64,000 nucleotides of DNA. Source: Aliidiomarina haloalkalitolerans. Lineage in GTDB: Bacteria; Pseudomonadota; Gammaproteobacteria; Enterobacterales; Alteromonadaceae. The position numbers and the translations under genes were made by a program. The DNA lies in the NCBI RefSeq assembly GCF_003987315.1, contig NZ_PIPI01000009.1, positions 31,820-95,819 on the forward strand, in the 5' to 3' direction. Of the stretch, positions 28,006 through 35,804 are shown piece by piece. The notes beneath the pieces are model-generated. The model did not search any database, was not told the origin of the DNA, and saw only the letters and a program-made list of their open reading frames with translations. Position 1 is the first letter of the stretch. Each line of letters opens with the position of its first letter.

Positions 28006-28389
28006 GTGAACGACATTGCAGGACTCCAAGTGTCTGATAGTGTGCTGATAGAAGCGCTTGAAATTCCAGCTGTAATTGGCATTTACGAGTGGGAGAAAAG
28101 CATTCAACAACCACTTGTTATTGATGTTGAAATGGCCTGGGATAACCATGCTGCCGCGACATCCGGGGATATCGCCGACGCTCTTGACTATGCGGCCGTG
28201 TGTCAAGCGCTCGAAACTGCGGTTCAGGCTCAAGCTTGGGGCTTAATTGAAGAAGTCGCTGAAGCATTGGCTGCACTTATTTTGAATCAATTTGGCGTAG
28301 TTGCGGTGCGCTTACGTGTGGCGAAACCAACGGCTATCAAAGCGGCGAGAACCGTTGCTGTGTTGATTGAAAGGAAACGCTCAGCATGA
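28006..28389 (+). CDS. folB: Dihydroneopterin aldolase FolB
   Basis: A 127-residue folate enzyme that converts dihydroneopterin to hydroxymethyl-dihydropterin and glycolaldehyde. The core IEALEIPAVIGIYEWEKSIQQPLVIDVEM and the later LRVAKPTAIKAA block mark the family (positions about 15-43 and 105-116). The start is a GTG supported by AGGTG five bases upstream; it leaves about ten extra N-terminal residues compared with E. coli FolB. The stop overlaps the folK start by 4 bp (ATGA), so these consecutive pathway steps are translationally coupled. Confidence 0.95.
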   Translation: MNDIAGLQVSDSVLIEALEIPAVIGIYEWEKSIQQPLVIDVEMAWDNHAAATSGDIADALDYAAVCQALETAVQAQAWGLIEEVAEALAALILNQFGVVAVRLRVAKPTAIKAARTVAVLIERKRSA

Positions 28390-28961
28390 GCACAGAAGCG
28401 AGTCGACAAACTCAACTCACACGCGTGTTCTTAGGAATTGGCAGCAACCTCGAGCGGTTAAAACATATTCAAGCAGGCGTACTGGCTTTGGAAAACGCAT
28501 TCACTGAGGTGTCCCTGTCGCCTATCTATGAAAGTGACGCCTATGGTTTCGATGGCCCGGCATTTTATAATTTGGTTGCCGAAGTTCAAACTGCACACTC
28601 GCTGGCAGAAGTGCAGCTGATTTGTCGTGAAATTGAACTTGCTCATGGACGCCCAGCCATTGCCGAGAAGTACAGCTCGCGCACGCTCGACATTGACGTC
28701 TTACTCTATGGTGATCGTGTGCAGCCGGCAACTGCCAGCGAACCAGCCTTGCCTCGCAGCGATGTCCTAACACGTGCCTACGTGCTCAAACCCCTCGCTG
28801 ACCTTGCGCCGTTTGCGCGGCATCCACAACTGCAGCGAAGCTATCAAGAGTTATGGCTAGACATGATGCAGAGTGGCGACGATGCGAGTCAGTTAACCCA
28901 GCGCTTACCGCTTACTTGGTCGCAAGTGCTTGCTCAAGGAACTGCAGACGTCGGCGCTTAA
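28386..28961 (+). CDS. folK: Hydroxymethyl-dihydropterin pyrophosphokinase FolK
   Basis: A 191-residue enzyme that transfers pyrophosphate from ATP to the FolB product, preparing it for dihydropteroate synthase. Motifs: [13 protein letters not shown] at the start, the ESDAYGF region and the family signature [13 protein letters not shown], which contains the two Mg-binding Asp residues. The last 50 bp overlap the 3' end of the convergent cca gene, so the C-terminal tail is encoded antisense to Cca. Length is slightly above the E. coli enzyme (159), mostly because of that tail. Confidence 0.95.
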   Translation: MSTEASRQTQLTRVFLGIGSNLERLKHIQAGVLALENAFTEVSLSPIYESDAYGFDGPAFYNLVAEVQTAHSLAEVQLICREIELAHGRPAIAEKYSSRTLDIDVLLYGDRVQPATASEPALPRSDVLTRAYVLKPLADLAPFARHPQLQRSYQELWLDMMQSGDDASQLTQRLPLTWSQVLAQGTADVGA

Positions 28962-30075
28962 GCTCCAAACTAATTTCTTGATGAACAAAGCCGCTGGCGA
29001 TGACATCAGCCGCAGTAATGCTTTGTAACTGTTCGAGAGCTGAGCTCAAGACCATGAAATCTTTGCGTTGGCGCATATCATGAAACTCTGGATAGGCCGC
29101 AAACACGGTTTGGACACAGTGCAAAGTTTGTTGCCATAGTGCCGGTCGACGAAAACTATCGAGTGCAGATAAAATTTGCAGTAATTCTGTGGCCGTGAGC
29201 GCAGCATGACGGTGATTAAATTGCTGACAAACGTGCACAGTCGCATCCGCTATTTTTTGACAGAGGTTTGGTACGCGCCAAAGTTCATGCACAGACTTTG
29301 TTAACGTGACGTCGTGTTGCAGGTCGAAATATGCCAAGCAATAACGTGTGACCAAAGCTTCTTCATAGTCATCATGAGCACTTGGTAAAGGTTGTGTGGC
29401 CTTTGCCGTTAACGCTCGAAAAGATAACAGTGGCGCTGTTGGGATCGGGCTTTGGACTAACGCGGCAAGTGCGCCGAACTCTTGCAGTACTTGAAAGTAT
29501 CGGGCTGGATTCGGCGTTGCTAGCGCTTTTCGTGTTTCCATCCAAATACGCTCGGGGGTGAGCGTGGTTAACTCACCAGACGCTACCATTTCGCGCATTA
29601 AGGCACCGGTTTCCGGTGCAATGGTAAAGCCAAAGTTGGCAAAGCGGGCAGCAAAACGAGCTAAACGTAAAACCCGCAACGGGTCTTCAGTAAATGCAGC
29701 GGAGACATGGCGCAAAACCCGTTCTTCGATATCGCGACGGCCGCCATAAGGGTCGATTAAAGAGCCGTCGTCAGCCATGGCAATCGCATTAATGGTTAAG
29801 TCTCGTCGTTGCAGGTCTTCTTCAAGTGTCACATCCGGGTCAGCGTAACAAGAAAAGCCAGTGTACCCTCGACCAGACTTGCGCTCTGTACGAGCTAATG
29901 CATATTCTTCCTTACTTTGCGGGTGCAAAAATACCGGAAAATCTTTACCGACTTGCTGAAAACCGAGCGCCAGCATGGCCTCAGGCGTTGCTCCCACCAC
30001 GACATAGTCATGTTCGTGTGGTGTTAGCCCCAGTAACTCATCGCGCACTGCGCCGCCAACTCGATAAACTTTCAT
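28912..30075 (-). CDS. cca: CCA-adding tRNA nucleotidyltransferase lacking an HD motif
   Basis: A 387-residue class II nucleotidyltransferase that builds or repairs the tRNA 3' CCA. The head domain is close to E. coli Cca: [42 protein letters not shown] and [15 protein letters not shown]. The first catalytic carboxylate is Glu21 (E-H-D) where E. coli has Asp (D-R-D). The C-terminal half is shorter than in E. coli (412), and the HDLGKG motif of the HD phosphohydrolase domain is missing from the equivalent region. CCA addition should be intact; phosphatase and phosphodiesterase activities should be absent. It is divergent from the GspA-like gene. Confidence 0.93.
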   Translation of the reverse strand: MKVYRVGGAVRDELLGLTPHEHDYVVVGATPEAMLALGFQQVGKDFPVFLHPQSKEEYALARTERKSGRGYTGFSCYADPDVTLEEDLQRRDLTINAIAMADDGSLIDPYGGRRDIEERVLRHVSAAFTEDPLRVLRLARFAARFANFGFTIAPETGALMREMVASGELTTLTPERIWMETRKALATPNPARYFQVLQEFGALAALVQSPIPTAPLLSFRALTAKATQPLPSAHDDYEEALVTRYCLAYFDLQHDVTLTKSVHELWRVPNLCQKIADATVHVCQQFNHRHAALTATELLQILSALDSFRRPALWQQTLHCVQTVFAAYPEFHDMRQRKDFMVLSSALEQLQSITAADVIASGFVHQEISLELKRRRLQFLEQALATK

Positions 30076-30106
30076 CTATACTTCATCACTCCAGAAGTGT
30101 TTTCGA

Positions 30107-30153
30107 CTGTTCACTATTACGTTACTGTAACGTTGAAGACGCATGGTGAACAG
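30107..30153. promoter_or_regulatory. Nested inverted repeats between cca and the GspA-like gene
   Basis: A perfect 15-bp palindrome, ACGTTAC-T-GTAACGT (30119-30133), lies inside a perfect 8-bp outer inverted repeat, CTGTTCAC (30107-30114) and GTGAACAG (30146-30153). It sits in the divergent promoter interval. No T-run follows, so an operator is more likely than a terminator. The regulator is unknown. Confidence 0.45.
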
Positions 30154-30235
30154 AGATTCGTTGCGTGATTTAGCACGCCCTGCTAACGTGCAAAGATAAG
30201 AATAACAGTATCATAACCTTAGGTATTCTGTGTCC

Positions 30236-32335
30236 ATGTATCATGATTATTTTGGTTTTGAGCAAGTTCCTTTCTCAATTGCCCCGGATCCCGAGTTTTT
30301 GTTTCTTGGCCCGCGACACCGAGAAGGTCTTGAGCATCTGCGCAATGGCTTAAGCGGTAGCGGTGGATTTTTGCTCTTAACCGGCGAGGTGGGTACAGGA
30401 AAAACAACGCTGTCGCGGGCGGTTATGGAAGAGCTTGGTGACAAGCTCGTGGTCGCCTTTGTGGTGAATCCGATGCTAAGCGAAAGAGAAATGCTGGCGA
30501 CAATTTGCGACCAGTTCGGCATTCCCGGCCGCCACGAAAAAGCCTCACTGAAGCGATTAACTGATCATTTGAGCAAGTTTTTGCTTGCTAGCAGCGCAGT
30601 TGGTCGTCATCCCGTGATTTTGATTGATGAGGCGCAACATCTTTTACCTTCTGTATTAGAACAATTACGCCTGCTGACTAACCTAGAAACCAACGCGCGT
30701 AAGTTACTGAGTATCGTCTTGATTGGTCAGCCTGAATTGCAAGAATTGTTGCAACGTCGTGAGTTGCGCCAAGTGGCACAGCGTATTGTGGCCCGTTATC
30801 ACTTACTGCCTTTAACCCATGCGGAAATGCAGGAATATATTCACCATCGTTTGACCCGTGTTGCTCAACCTCAGGTTGAGGTCGGCAGCATTTTCCCGCC
30901 TGCGTCGTTAAAAGCGATTTATCAATTTAGTCAGGGAACCCCACGTTTAATTAACCTTGTTTGCGACCGGGCGTTGCAACTTGCAGCCCGTGCCGAAACG
31001 AAAGTTGTGAGTAAGGCGTTAGTTAAGGACGCGATTCAATCGCTCAGTTTACAGACGCCTGCTAGTCAGCATCATCGAAGAGCACGACCAAGTTGGGGAA
31101 CGCTGGCGGCAAGTATCGGTATCGTGGCCGTGGTTGCTGCATTCGGGTGGTGGTATTTCGACCGAGCTGAATCCGATCAGCAACTTGTGAATGATAGTAA
31201 CGCAACGCAAACAGCAGAGCGACCTGAAAACGGCCAAGAACAAAGTTTGCATGGTTTACCGCTACCACGAGCGCTCATGGGATTAGCTGAGCTGTGGCAG
31301 GTGCAGTCATTTATTGATGACGGCGAGCCATGTGCCAGTTTACAAGATGTGCGGCTAGGTTGTTTACAGGCACACATGAGCTTGGATCAAGTTATTAGCT
31401 TTGATTTGCCGGTGGTTTTTGAACTTTCTGAAAGTCCAGCAGAGCAGTCACAACAGCATGCTGTGTTGCTCCATTATCGGCCGAATGATCAAGGCGTGCG
31501 GACATGGACATTGCTTAGCGAGCGTGGGGTGCATGCTATTGCTGAAGCAGAACTACGAGCGCATTTTCCCAGTAATGTCCTGATGATTTGGCAGTTGCCG
31601 CCGACCCCAAGTAACGATTGGGTTGCAAGTGGGTTAACAGCGCGGGCGCCATATTCAATGCAAGGCGCTGGGTATTCTGCACAATTGAATTGGCTACGCA
31701 GGAATCTCGCTCAGATTCACGATCGGAGTGACGTTAACGAGGAATATTTCACGGCGACAGAACTTGCCTATTTAAGTAGTGGTGCACTTACTCATGGGCC
31801 ACGTTTAAGCGCTGTGAGCACGTTGCAATTAACCAGTGTCCAGACAATTCCACGTCACCTGCAGGCAAACAGCTTTGCGGAGCTGATGATTCCCGAGCTG
31901 ACGGTTGGCCGCAGTGAAGAGCGAGATAGCGGCGACGAGCGGCTGCAGGCTCAGGCCACTGATGATGAGGGCGAGGAATATGTATCGGAGCGTATTCGGA
32001 ACTTGTTTGACAGCGCTGTGGCAGAGGTCGGATTCGATGATTTGATTAATCCACCACCAGCAGTGCCCGAACCGACCCCGACGCAAGCAGGGCCGCTAGC
32101 AAGCTTTCAAGATCTAACACCACAACAACGGCAACGTTTACCGGCACTGAGTTATGAGTCGCACATGTACAGTGGTCGTAATCAGGATCGATGGGTACGG
32201 TTTGACGGGCGAATGCTCCGTGAAGGTGAGCGTTATCGTGATTTGCGCATTATTTCGATCGAACCGTCACATGTCATTCTTGGCTTTGATGATTTTCTAT
32301 TTCAACTTGAAGCACTTGAGGATATTCCTTATTGA
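30236..32335 (+). CDS. GspA-type AAA ATPase fused to a GspB-type domain
   Basis: A 699-residue inner-membrane protein. Residues 1-270 are an ExeA/GspA-like AAA ATPase: MYHDYFGFEQVPFSIAPDP start, Walker A GEVGTGKTT, Walker B VILIDEAQHLL and GTPRLINLVCDRAL. One transmembrane helix (about 286-305) precedes a periplasmic region. The last 65 residues, from LPALSYESHMYS through RWVRFDGRMLREGERY to ILGFDDFLFQLEAL, match the GspB/T2SSB domain. In Aeromonas, separate ExeA and ExeB form a peptidoglycan-remodelling complex that helps place the type II secretin; here the two appear as one chain. The ATG at 30236 is chosen on homology; GTG two codons upstream is closer to AGGT. No other secretion genes are nearby. 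Confidence 0.88.
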   Translation: MYHDYFGFEQVPFSIAPDPEFLFLGPRHREGLEHLRNGLSGSGGFLLLTGEVGTGKTTLSRAVMEELGDKLVVAFVVNPMLSEREMLATICDQFGIPGRHEKASLKRLTDHLSKFLLASSAVGRHPVILIDEAQHLLPSVLEQLRLLTNLETNARKLLSIVLIGQPELQELLQRRELRQVAQRIVARYHLLPLTHAEMQEYIHHRLTRVAQPQVEVGSIFPPASLKAIYQFSQGTPRLINLVCDRALQLAARAETKVVSKALVKDAIQSLSLQTPASQHHRRARPSWGTLAASIGIVAVVAAFGWWYFDRAESDQQLVNDSNATQTAERPENGQEQSLHGLPLPRALMGLAELWQVQSFIDDGEPCASLQDVRLGCLQAHMSLDQVISFDLPVVFELSESPAEQSQQHAVLLHYRPNDQGVRTWTLLSERGVHAIAEAELRAHFPSNVLMIWQLPPTPSNDWVASGLTARAPYSMQGAGYSAQLNWLRRNLAQIHDRSDVNEEYFTATELAYLSSGALTHGPRLSAVSTLQLTSVQTIPRHLQANSFAELMIPELTVGRSEERDSGDERLQAQATDDEGEEYVSERIRNLFDSAVAEVGFDDLINPPPAVPEPTPTQAGPLASFQDLTPQQRQRLPALSYESHMYSGRNQDRWVRFDGRMLREGERYRDLRIISIEPSHVILGFDDFLFQLEALEDIPY

Positions 32336-32378
32336 ATACTTGCGAACTCATCCAACCTTTGCGATGATGCGTATAAAG

Positions 32379-32395
32379 TTAAACGGCCGTTTGAA
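32379..32395. promoter_or_regulatory. PsrA-like operator upstream of the acyl-CoA dehydrogenase
   Basis: TTAAACGGCCGTTTGAA contains the perfect 12-bp palindrome AAACGGCCGTTT and fits the AAAC-N4-GTTTG pattern reported for PsrA, the TetR-family fatty-acid-responsive repressor of beta-oxidation genes. It lies about 45 bp before the start codon, next to a TATAAA-like -10. The regulator gene is not in the window. Confidence 0.55.
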
Positions 32396-32437
32396 AAAAT
32401 CATTGAGGCCGCATCGACAAGGTGATGGGAGTAGAAA

Positions 32438-34216
32438 ATGAGTGAGTATCGAGTTGCGTTACAAGACATGAACTTTGTTCTGTTTGACGTTCTAAATGTC
32501 GCTGATGACTGGGCGAATATGGACCAGCTGAGTGATGTCATTGACCCCGACACAGCGCGGGCAATTTTAGATGAAGCTGCAAAGCTGACTTCGACACTAA
32601 TTGCGCCCAAGGCGCGCGCTGCCGATGAAGAAGGCATTCATTTTGCTGACGGCGTTGTTACCACCCCAACCGGCTACAAAGAGCAGTTTAAACAACTGGC
32701 TGAAGGCGGCTGGGTTGGCGTGACTGCGAATCCTGAGTACGGCGGAATGGGTATGCCGAAAACACTGTCTGCTCAGTATGAAGAAATGATGTGTGCCGCA
32801 GACATTTCATTTTCGCTTTACTCAGGTCTTACGGCTGGCGCGATTATGGCGCTCGACTTGCATGCCAGTCCTGAACTCAAAGACATCTATTTAGAGAAAA
32901 TGGTGACCGGAGAATGGACGGGTACCATGTGCTTAACTGAGCCTCATGCTGGTACTGACCTTGGCATTATTCGTTCGAAAGCAGTTCCAGCGGACGATGG
33001 CAGTTATGCTATTAGCGGTACAAAGATTTTCATTACCGGCGGCGAGCATGACCTGACCGACAACATCATTCACTTAGTATTGGCGAAGCTACCCGATGCA
33101 CCTCCCGGCACCAAAGGTATTTCTCTCTTTGTGGTGCCAAAATTCCTAGTCAATGAAGACGGTTCAATCGGCGAGCGCAACCAAGTGGTCGCTGGTTCAG
33201 TTGAACACAAAATGGGTATTCATGCGTCAGCGACTTGCGTGATGAACTTCGACGGTGCCAAAGGTTGGTTAGTTGGTGAACCGCATCGTGGTTTAGCCGC
33301 CATGTTTACGATGATGAACTATGAACGTCTAGGCGTCGGTATTCAGGGGCTTGGTGCAGCAGCGCGTTCGTATGGAACAGCGCTCGAGTATGCATTGGAT
33401 CGCCGTCAAGGTCGTGGCGCAAAAGCCACGGTTGATAAGAGCGCCGAAGCGGATCCATTGTTAGTGCACGGCGATATTCGTCGTATGTTGCTCACCATGA
33501 AAGCGTTTGTTGAAGGTGGTCGTGCATTTTCAAGTTATGTCGGCCAACAACTGGACCGCGCAAAATATGCCAATACCGCGGAAGAGCGCGCCGCTGCTGA
33601 AGCACAAGTGCAGTTATTGACACCGGTTGCGAAAGCATTCCTTACCGATACTGGACTTGAAGCTACGATTGCCGGTCAACAGATTCTCGGTGGTCATGGC
33701 TATGTGCGTGAATGGGGACAAGAGCAGTTAGTCCGTGATTGTCGCATTGCCCAAATTTACGAAGGCACCAATGGTATTCAAGCACTCGATTTACTTGGCC
33801 GTAAGGTAGTCGGATCGGGTGGCCAATTGCTATTACCACTTGGCGCTGAAATTAAACAGTTCCTAGAACAGGAGCCCGGCCAGTGGGGCACTGAGTTCAA
33901 GCAATTGGCTCAAGGGCTAAGCGAACTAGAGCGTGTTTCCAAAGACGTTCTGACCGGCTTCCAGAGCGATGAAAACCTCATTAATAGCGTTGCGGTTGAT
34001 TATCTCAATTTACTTGGCTATGTCGCCTTTGGTTACTTATGGTTACGGATGGCAAAAGTCGCCGAAGCAAAGCCAGAACTTGGCGCTTTCTCGACCGGGA
34101 AAGTGAAAACAGCGAAGTTCTATTTTGCGAAACTGTTCCCGCGGGTACATAGCTTAGTTGCCACCATCGATGCTGGCTCGGAAACCTTGTACGAATTCGA
34201 CCAAAGCGAATTTTAA
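32438..34216 (+). CDS. Acyl-CoA dehydrogenase (large, DmdC-like subgroup)
   Basis: A 592-residue flavoprotein that introduces an alpha-beta double bond in acyl-CoA and passes electrons to ETF. It has the long-form architecture with an N-terminal extension, the substrate/FAD motif CLTEPHAGTDLG, SGTKIFITGGEHDLTDN, the QILGGHGYVREW block and the likely catalytic Glu near residue 442 (QIYEGTNGIQALDLLGRK), plus a C-terminal extension domain. This subgroup includes medium/long-chain FadE-like enzymes and DmdC, the 3-methylmercaptopropionyl-CoA dehydrogenase; sequence alone does not separate them. GGGAG precedes the ATG. A PsrA-like operator upstream favours a fatty-acid role. It is monocistronic with a terminator. 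Confidence 0.93.
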   Translation: MSEYRVALQDMNFVLFDVLNVADDWANMDQLSDVIDPDTARAILDEAAKLTSTLIAPKARAADEEGIHFADGVVTTPTGYKEQFKQLAEGGWVGVTANPEYGGMGMPKTLSAQYEEMMCAADISFSLYSGLTAGAIMALDLHASPELKDIYLEKMVTGEWTGTMCLTEPHAGTDLGIIRSKAVPADDGSYAISGTKIFITGGEHDLTDNIIHLVLAKLPDAPPGTKGISLFVVPKFLVNEDGSIGERNQVVAGSVEHKMGIHASATCVMNFDGAKGWLVGEPHRGLAAMFTMMNYERLGVGIQGLGAAARSYGTALEYALDRRQGRGAKATVDKSAEADPLLVHGDIRRMLLTMKAFVEGGRAFSSYVGQQLDRAKYANTAEERAAAEAQVQLLTPVAKAFLTDTGLEATIAGQQILGGHGYVREWGQEQLVRDCRIAQIYEGTNGIQALDLLGRKVVGSGGQLLLPLGAEIKQFLEQEPGQWGTEFKQLAQGLSELERVSKDVLTGFQSDENLINSVAVDYLNLLGYVAFGYLWLRMAKVAEAKPELGAFSTGKVKTAKFYFAKLFPRVHSLVATIDAGSETLYEFDQSEF

Positions 34217-34236
34217 AGCTTGACCTCGATGTATCA

Positions 34237-34273
34237 AAACCCCAATCGACAGGCAGTTTGATTGGGGTTTTTT
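34237..34273 (+). terminator. Terminator of the acyl-CoA dehydrogenase gene
   Basis: A perfect 11-bp stem (AAACCCCAATC/GATTGGGGTTT) with a 12-nt loop is followed by a T-run. It precedes the start of the next co-directional gene. Confidence 0.9.
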
Positions 34274-34333
34274 GTTGTCTCTTGGGCGTTCATGACGTAT
34301 GTTAGGAAAACAGTCAGTCGTCAAGTGATTGCT

Positions 34334-35761
34334 ATGGAACGCATAACAACAAAAACAAATCACGATCCTAACAACGATGCATTTCGCCTAACCTTTTCGA
34401 AAGCGTTAATCTTGCTCACTGCTTGGGTTTTGCTCTGGCGTTTTTCGGCTATCCTCGAGTATGCACCTTACGCAAGCATTTGGTATCCCCCTGCAGGCCT
34501 CTCTTTTGCTGCCCTTCTGGTTTATGGTTGGCGAGCTATTTTGCCGATTTTTGCTACATCGTTTGTACTGAATTATTGGCTGACAGCTATGTACGGGCTG
34601 ACACCGCCAGCAGAAGAATTGTTTTACCATAGTCTACTTTTCGGCCTTGCGCATACACTTGCATATAGTGTTGGGGCGTTGTTTTTGCGCCAGTTCATTC
34701 GCATGCAAGTGGTGCAATCTTTGCCCGGGTTTGTCATGGCATTCTTGGCTATGGGCAGCATTACCGCGTTACTTGGCTCATTTTTTGGCAGTCAGGTTTT
34801 GCTAACCACAGGGTTAATTACGGTTTTTGATTTGTATGACGTCTGGCTGCCATGGTGGATTGGTGACCTCGTTGGTGTGCTTGTTCTGACCCCGTTATTT
34901 GTCGCGGTTATGCTTTGGCGTTCGGCATTTTTTTCAGTGTGGCAGCGCCGATTACGAGTGACAAGTAAGGATACTGACTGGTATCAATTTGCATTCAAAC
35001 TTGGTCATAGTGTCGCCATCGTTTTTGCTCTAATTATCTCGGCATGGTGGTTCGAGCGTTCAGAAATTGCCTTTCTGTTCTTCTTTCTGACCATTCCGCA
35101 AATGTGGATCGCCTACACCGAAACGGCTGTGCGAACGGCTGTCAGTTTAGCCATCTTAAGTTTGAGTATGGCAATTGGCATTGCATTATTTGGTTTATCA
35201 GAAACCGCTTTAATTGCACAATTTGCCCTCGCGGTTATCGCATCAACCGTCTATTTCAGCATTTCTGTCCCGGCAATGTTAGCCGAGCAGGAGCGCCTGC
35301 AATATCAAAGTCATGTTGATCACTTAACCAAGGCAGCAAGTCGCTCTTATTTTCTTGAAGTCGGCCGCGATGAAATCGAACGTGCTGAATATCACCAGTA
35401 TCCGATTACGGTCGCAATTTTTGAAATCAGTAATTTCCGGATGATCAACCATACGTTCGGTCACGCTGCTGCTGATGCGGTGTTGAAGAAAGTTGCTGAA
35501 TGCTTGCAAGGGCATCTGCGGCATACCGATGTATTGGCTCGCGGACGCGGCGCTTCGTTTTTGGTCTTAATGCCGGAAACCGATGCAGGACAGGCGGCGA
35601 GTGGCGTGCAACAAATGAGCGCAAGCCTACATTATATGAGCCTTCCACAATTGACCTTGCCATTGGAGATTAAATCGGCAACCGTTCAAGTTGCGAAAGA
35701 TGAAACGATCGAGCAGGCGCTCGACCGTGTTAGTCAAAGTCTCGATGTCGTATCTTCTTAA
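34334..35761 (+). CDS. MASE1 membrane sensor with degenerate GGDEF domain
   Basis: A 475-residue inner-membrane protein. The MASE1 sensory region (about 15-310, some eight transmembrane helices) includes SIWYPPAGLSFAALLVYGWRA. A GGDEF-type domain follows (about 325-475), beginning DHLTKAASRSYF. The signature motif is replaced by RGASF (405-409) and the first metal-binding Asp region reads FEISNFR, so cyclase activity is very unlikely. An RxxD I-site (R396-D399) is kept at the correct five-residue distance, which suggests a c-di-GMP receptor. The start is uncertain: ATG at 34334 is chosen, ATG at 34292 is possible, and anything earlier lies in the upstream terminator. Its 3' end carries a short tandem repeat shared with rlmD. 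Confidence 0.85.
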   Translation: MERITTKTNHDPNNDAFRLTFSKALILLTAWVLLWRFSAILEYAPYASIWYPPAGLSFAALLVYGWRAILPIFATSFVLNYWLTAMYGLTPPAEELFYHSLLFGLAHTLAYSVGALFLRQFIRMQVVQSLPGFVMAFLAMGSITALLGSFFGSQVLLTTGLITVFDLYDVWLPWWIGDLVGVLVLTPLFVAVMLWRSAFFSVWQRRLRVTSKDTDWYQFAFKLGHSVAIVFALIISAWWFERSEIAFLFFFLTIPQMWIAYTETAVRTAVSLAILSLSMAIGIALFGLSETALIAQFALAVIASTVYFSISVPAMLAEQERLQYQSHVDHLTKAASRSYFLEVGRDEIERAEYHQYPITVAIFEISNFRMINHTFGHAAADAVLKKVAECLQGHLRHTDVLARGRGASFLVLMPETDAGQAASGVQQMSASLHYMSLPQLTLPLEIKSATVQVAKDETIEQALDRVSQSLDVVSS

Positions 35762-35804
35762 TCGCGCTCGACTTAATTGCGCTCGACTTCATTGCGCTCG
35801 AATA
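35760..35804. repeat. 15-bp tandem repeat, 3 copies, at a convergent junction
   Basis: Three 15-bp units (second unit AATTGCGCTCGACTT) run from the MASE1-gene stop codon into rlmD, where on the minus strand they encode the terminal ERNEVERN of RlmD. No intrinsic terminator is present between the genes. Confidence 0.85.
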
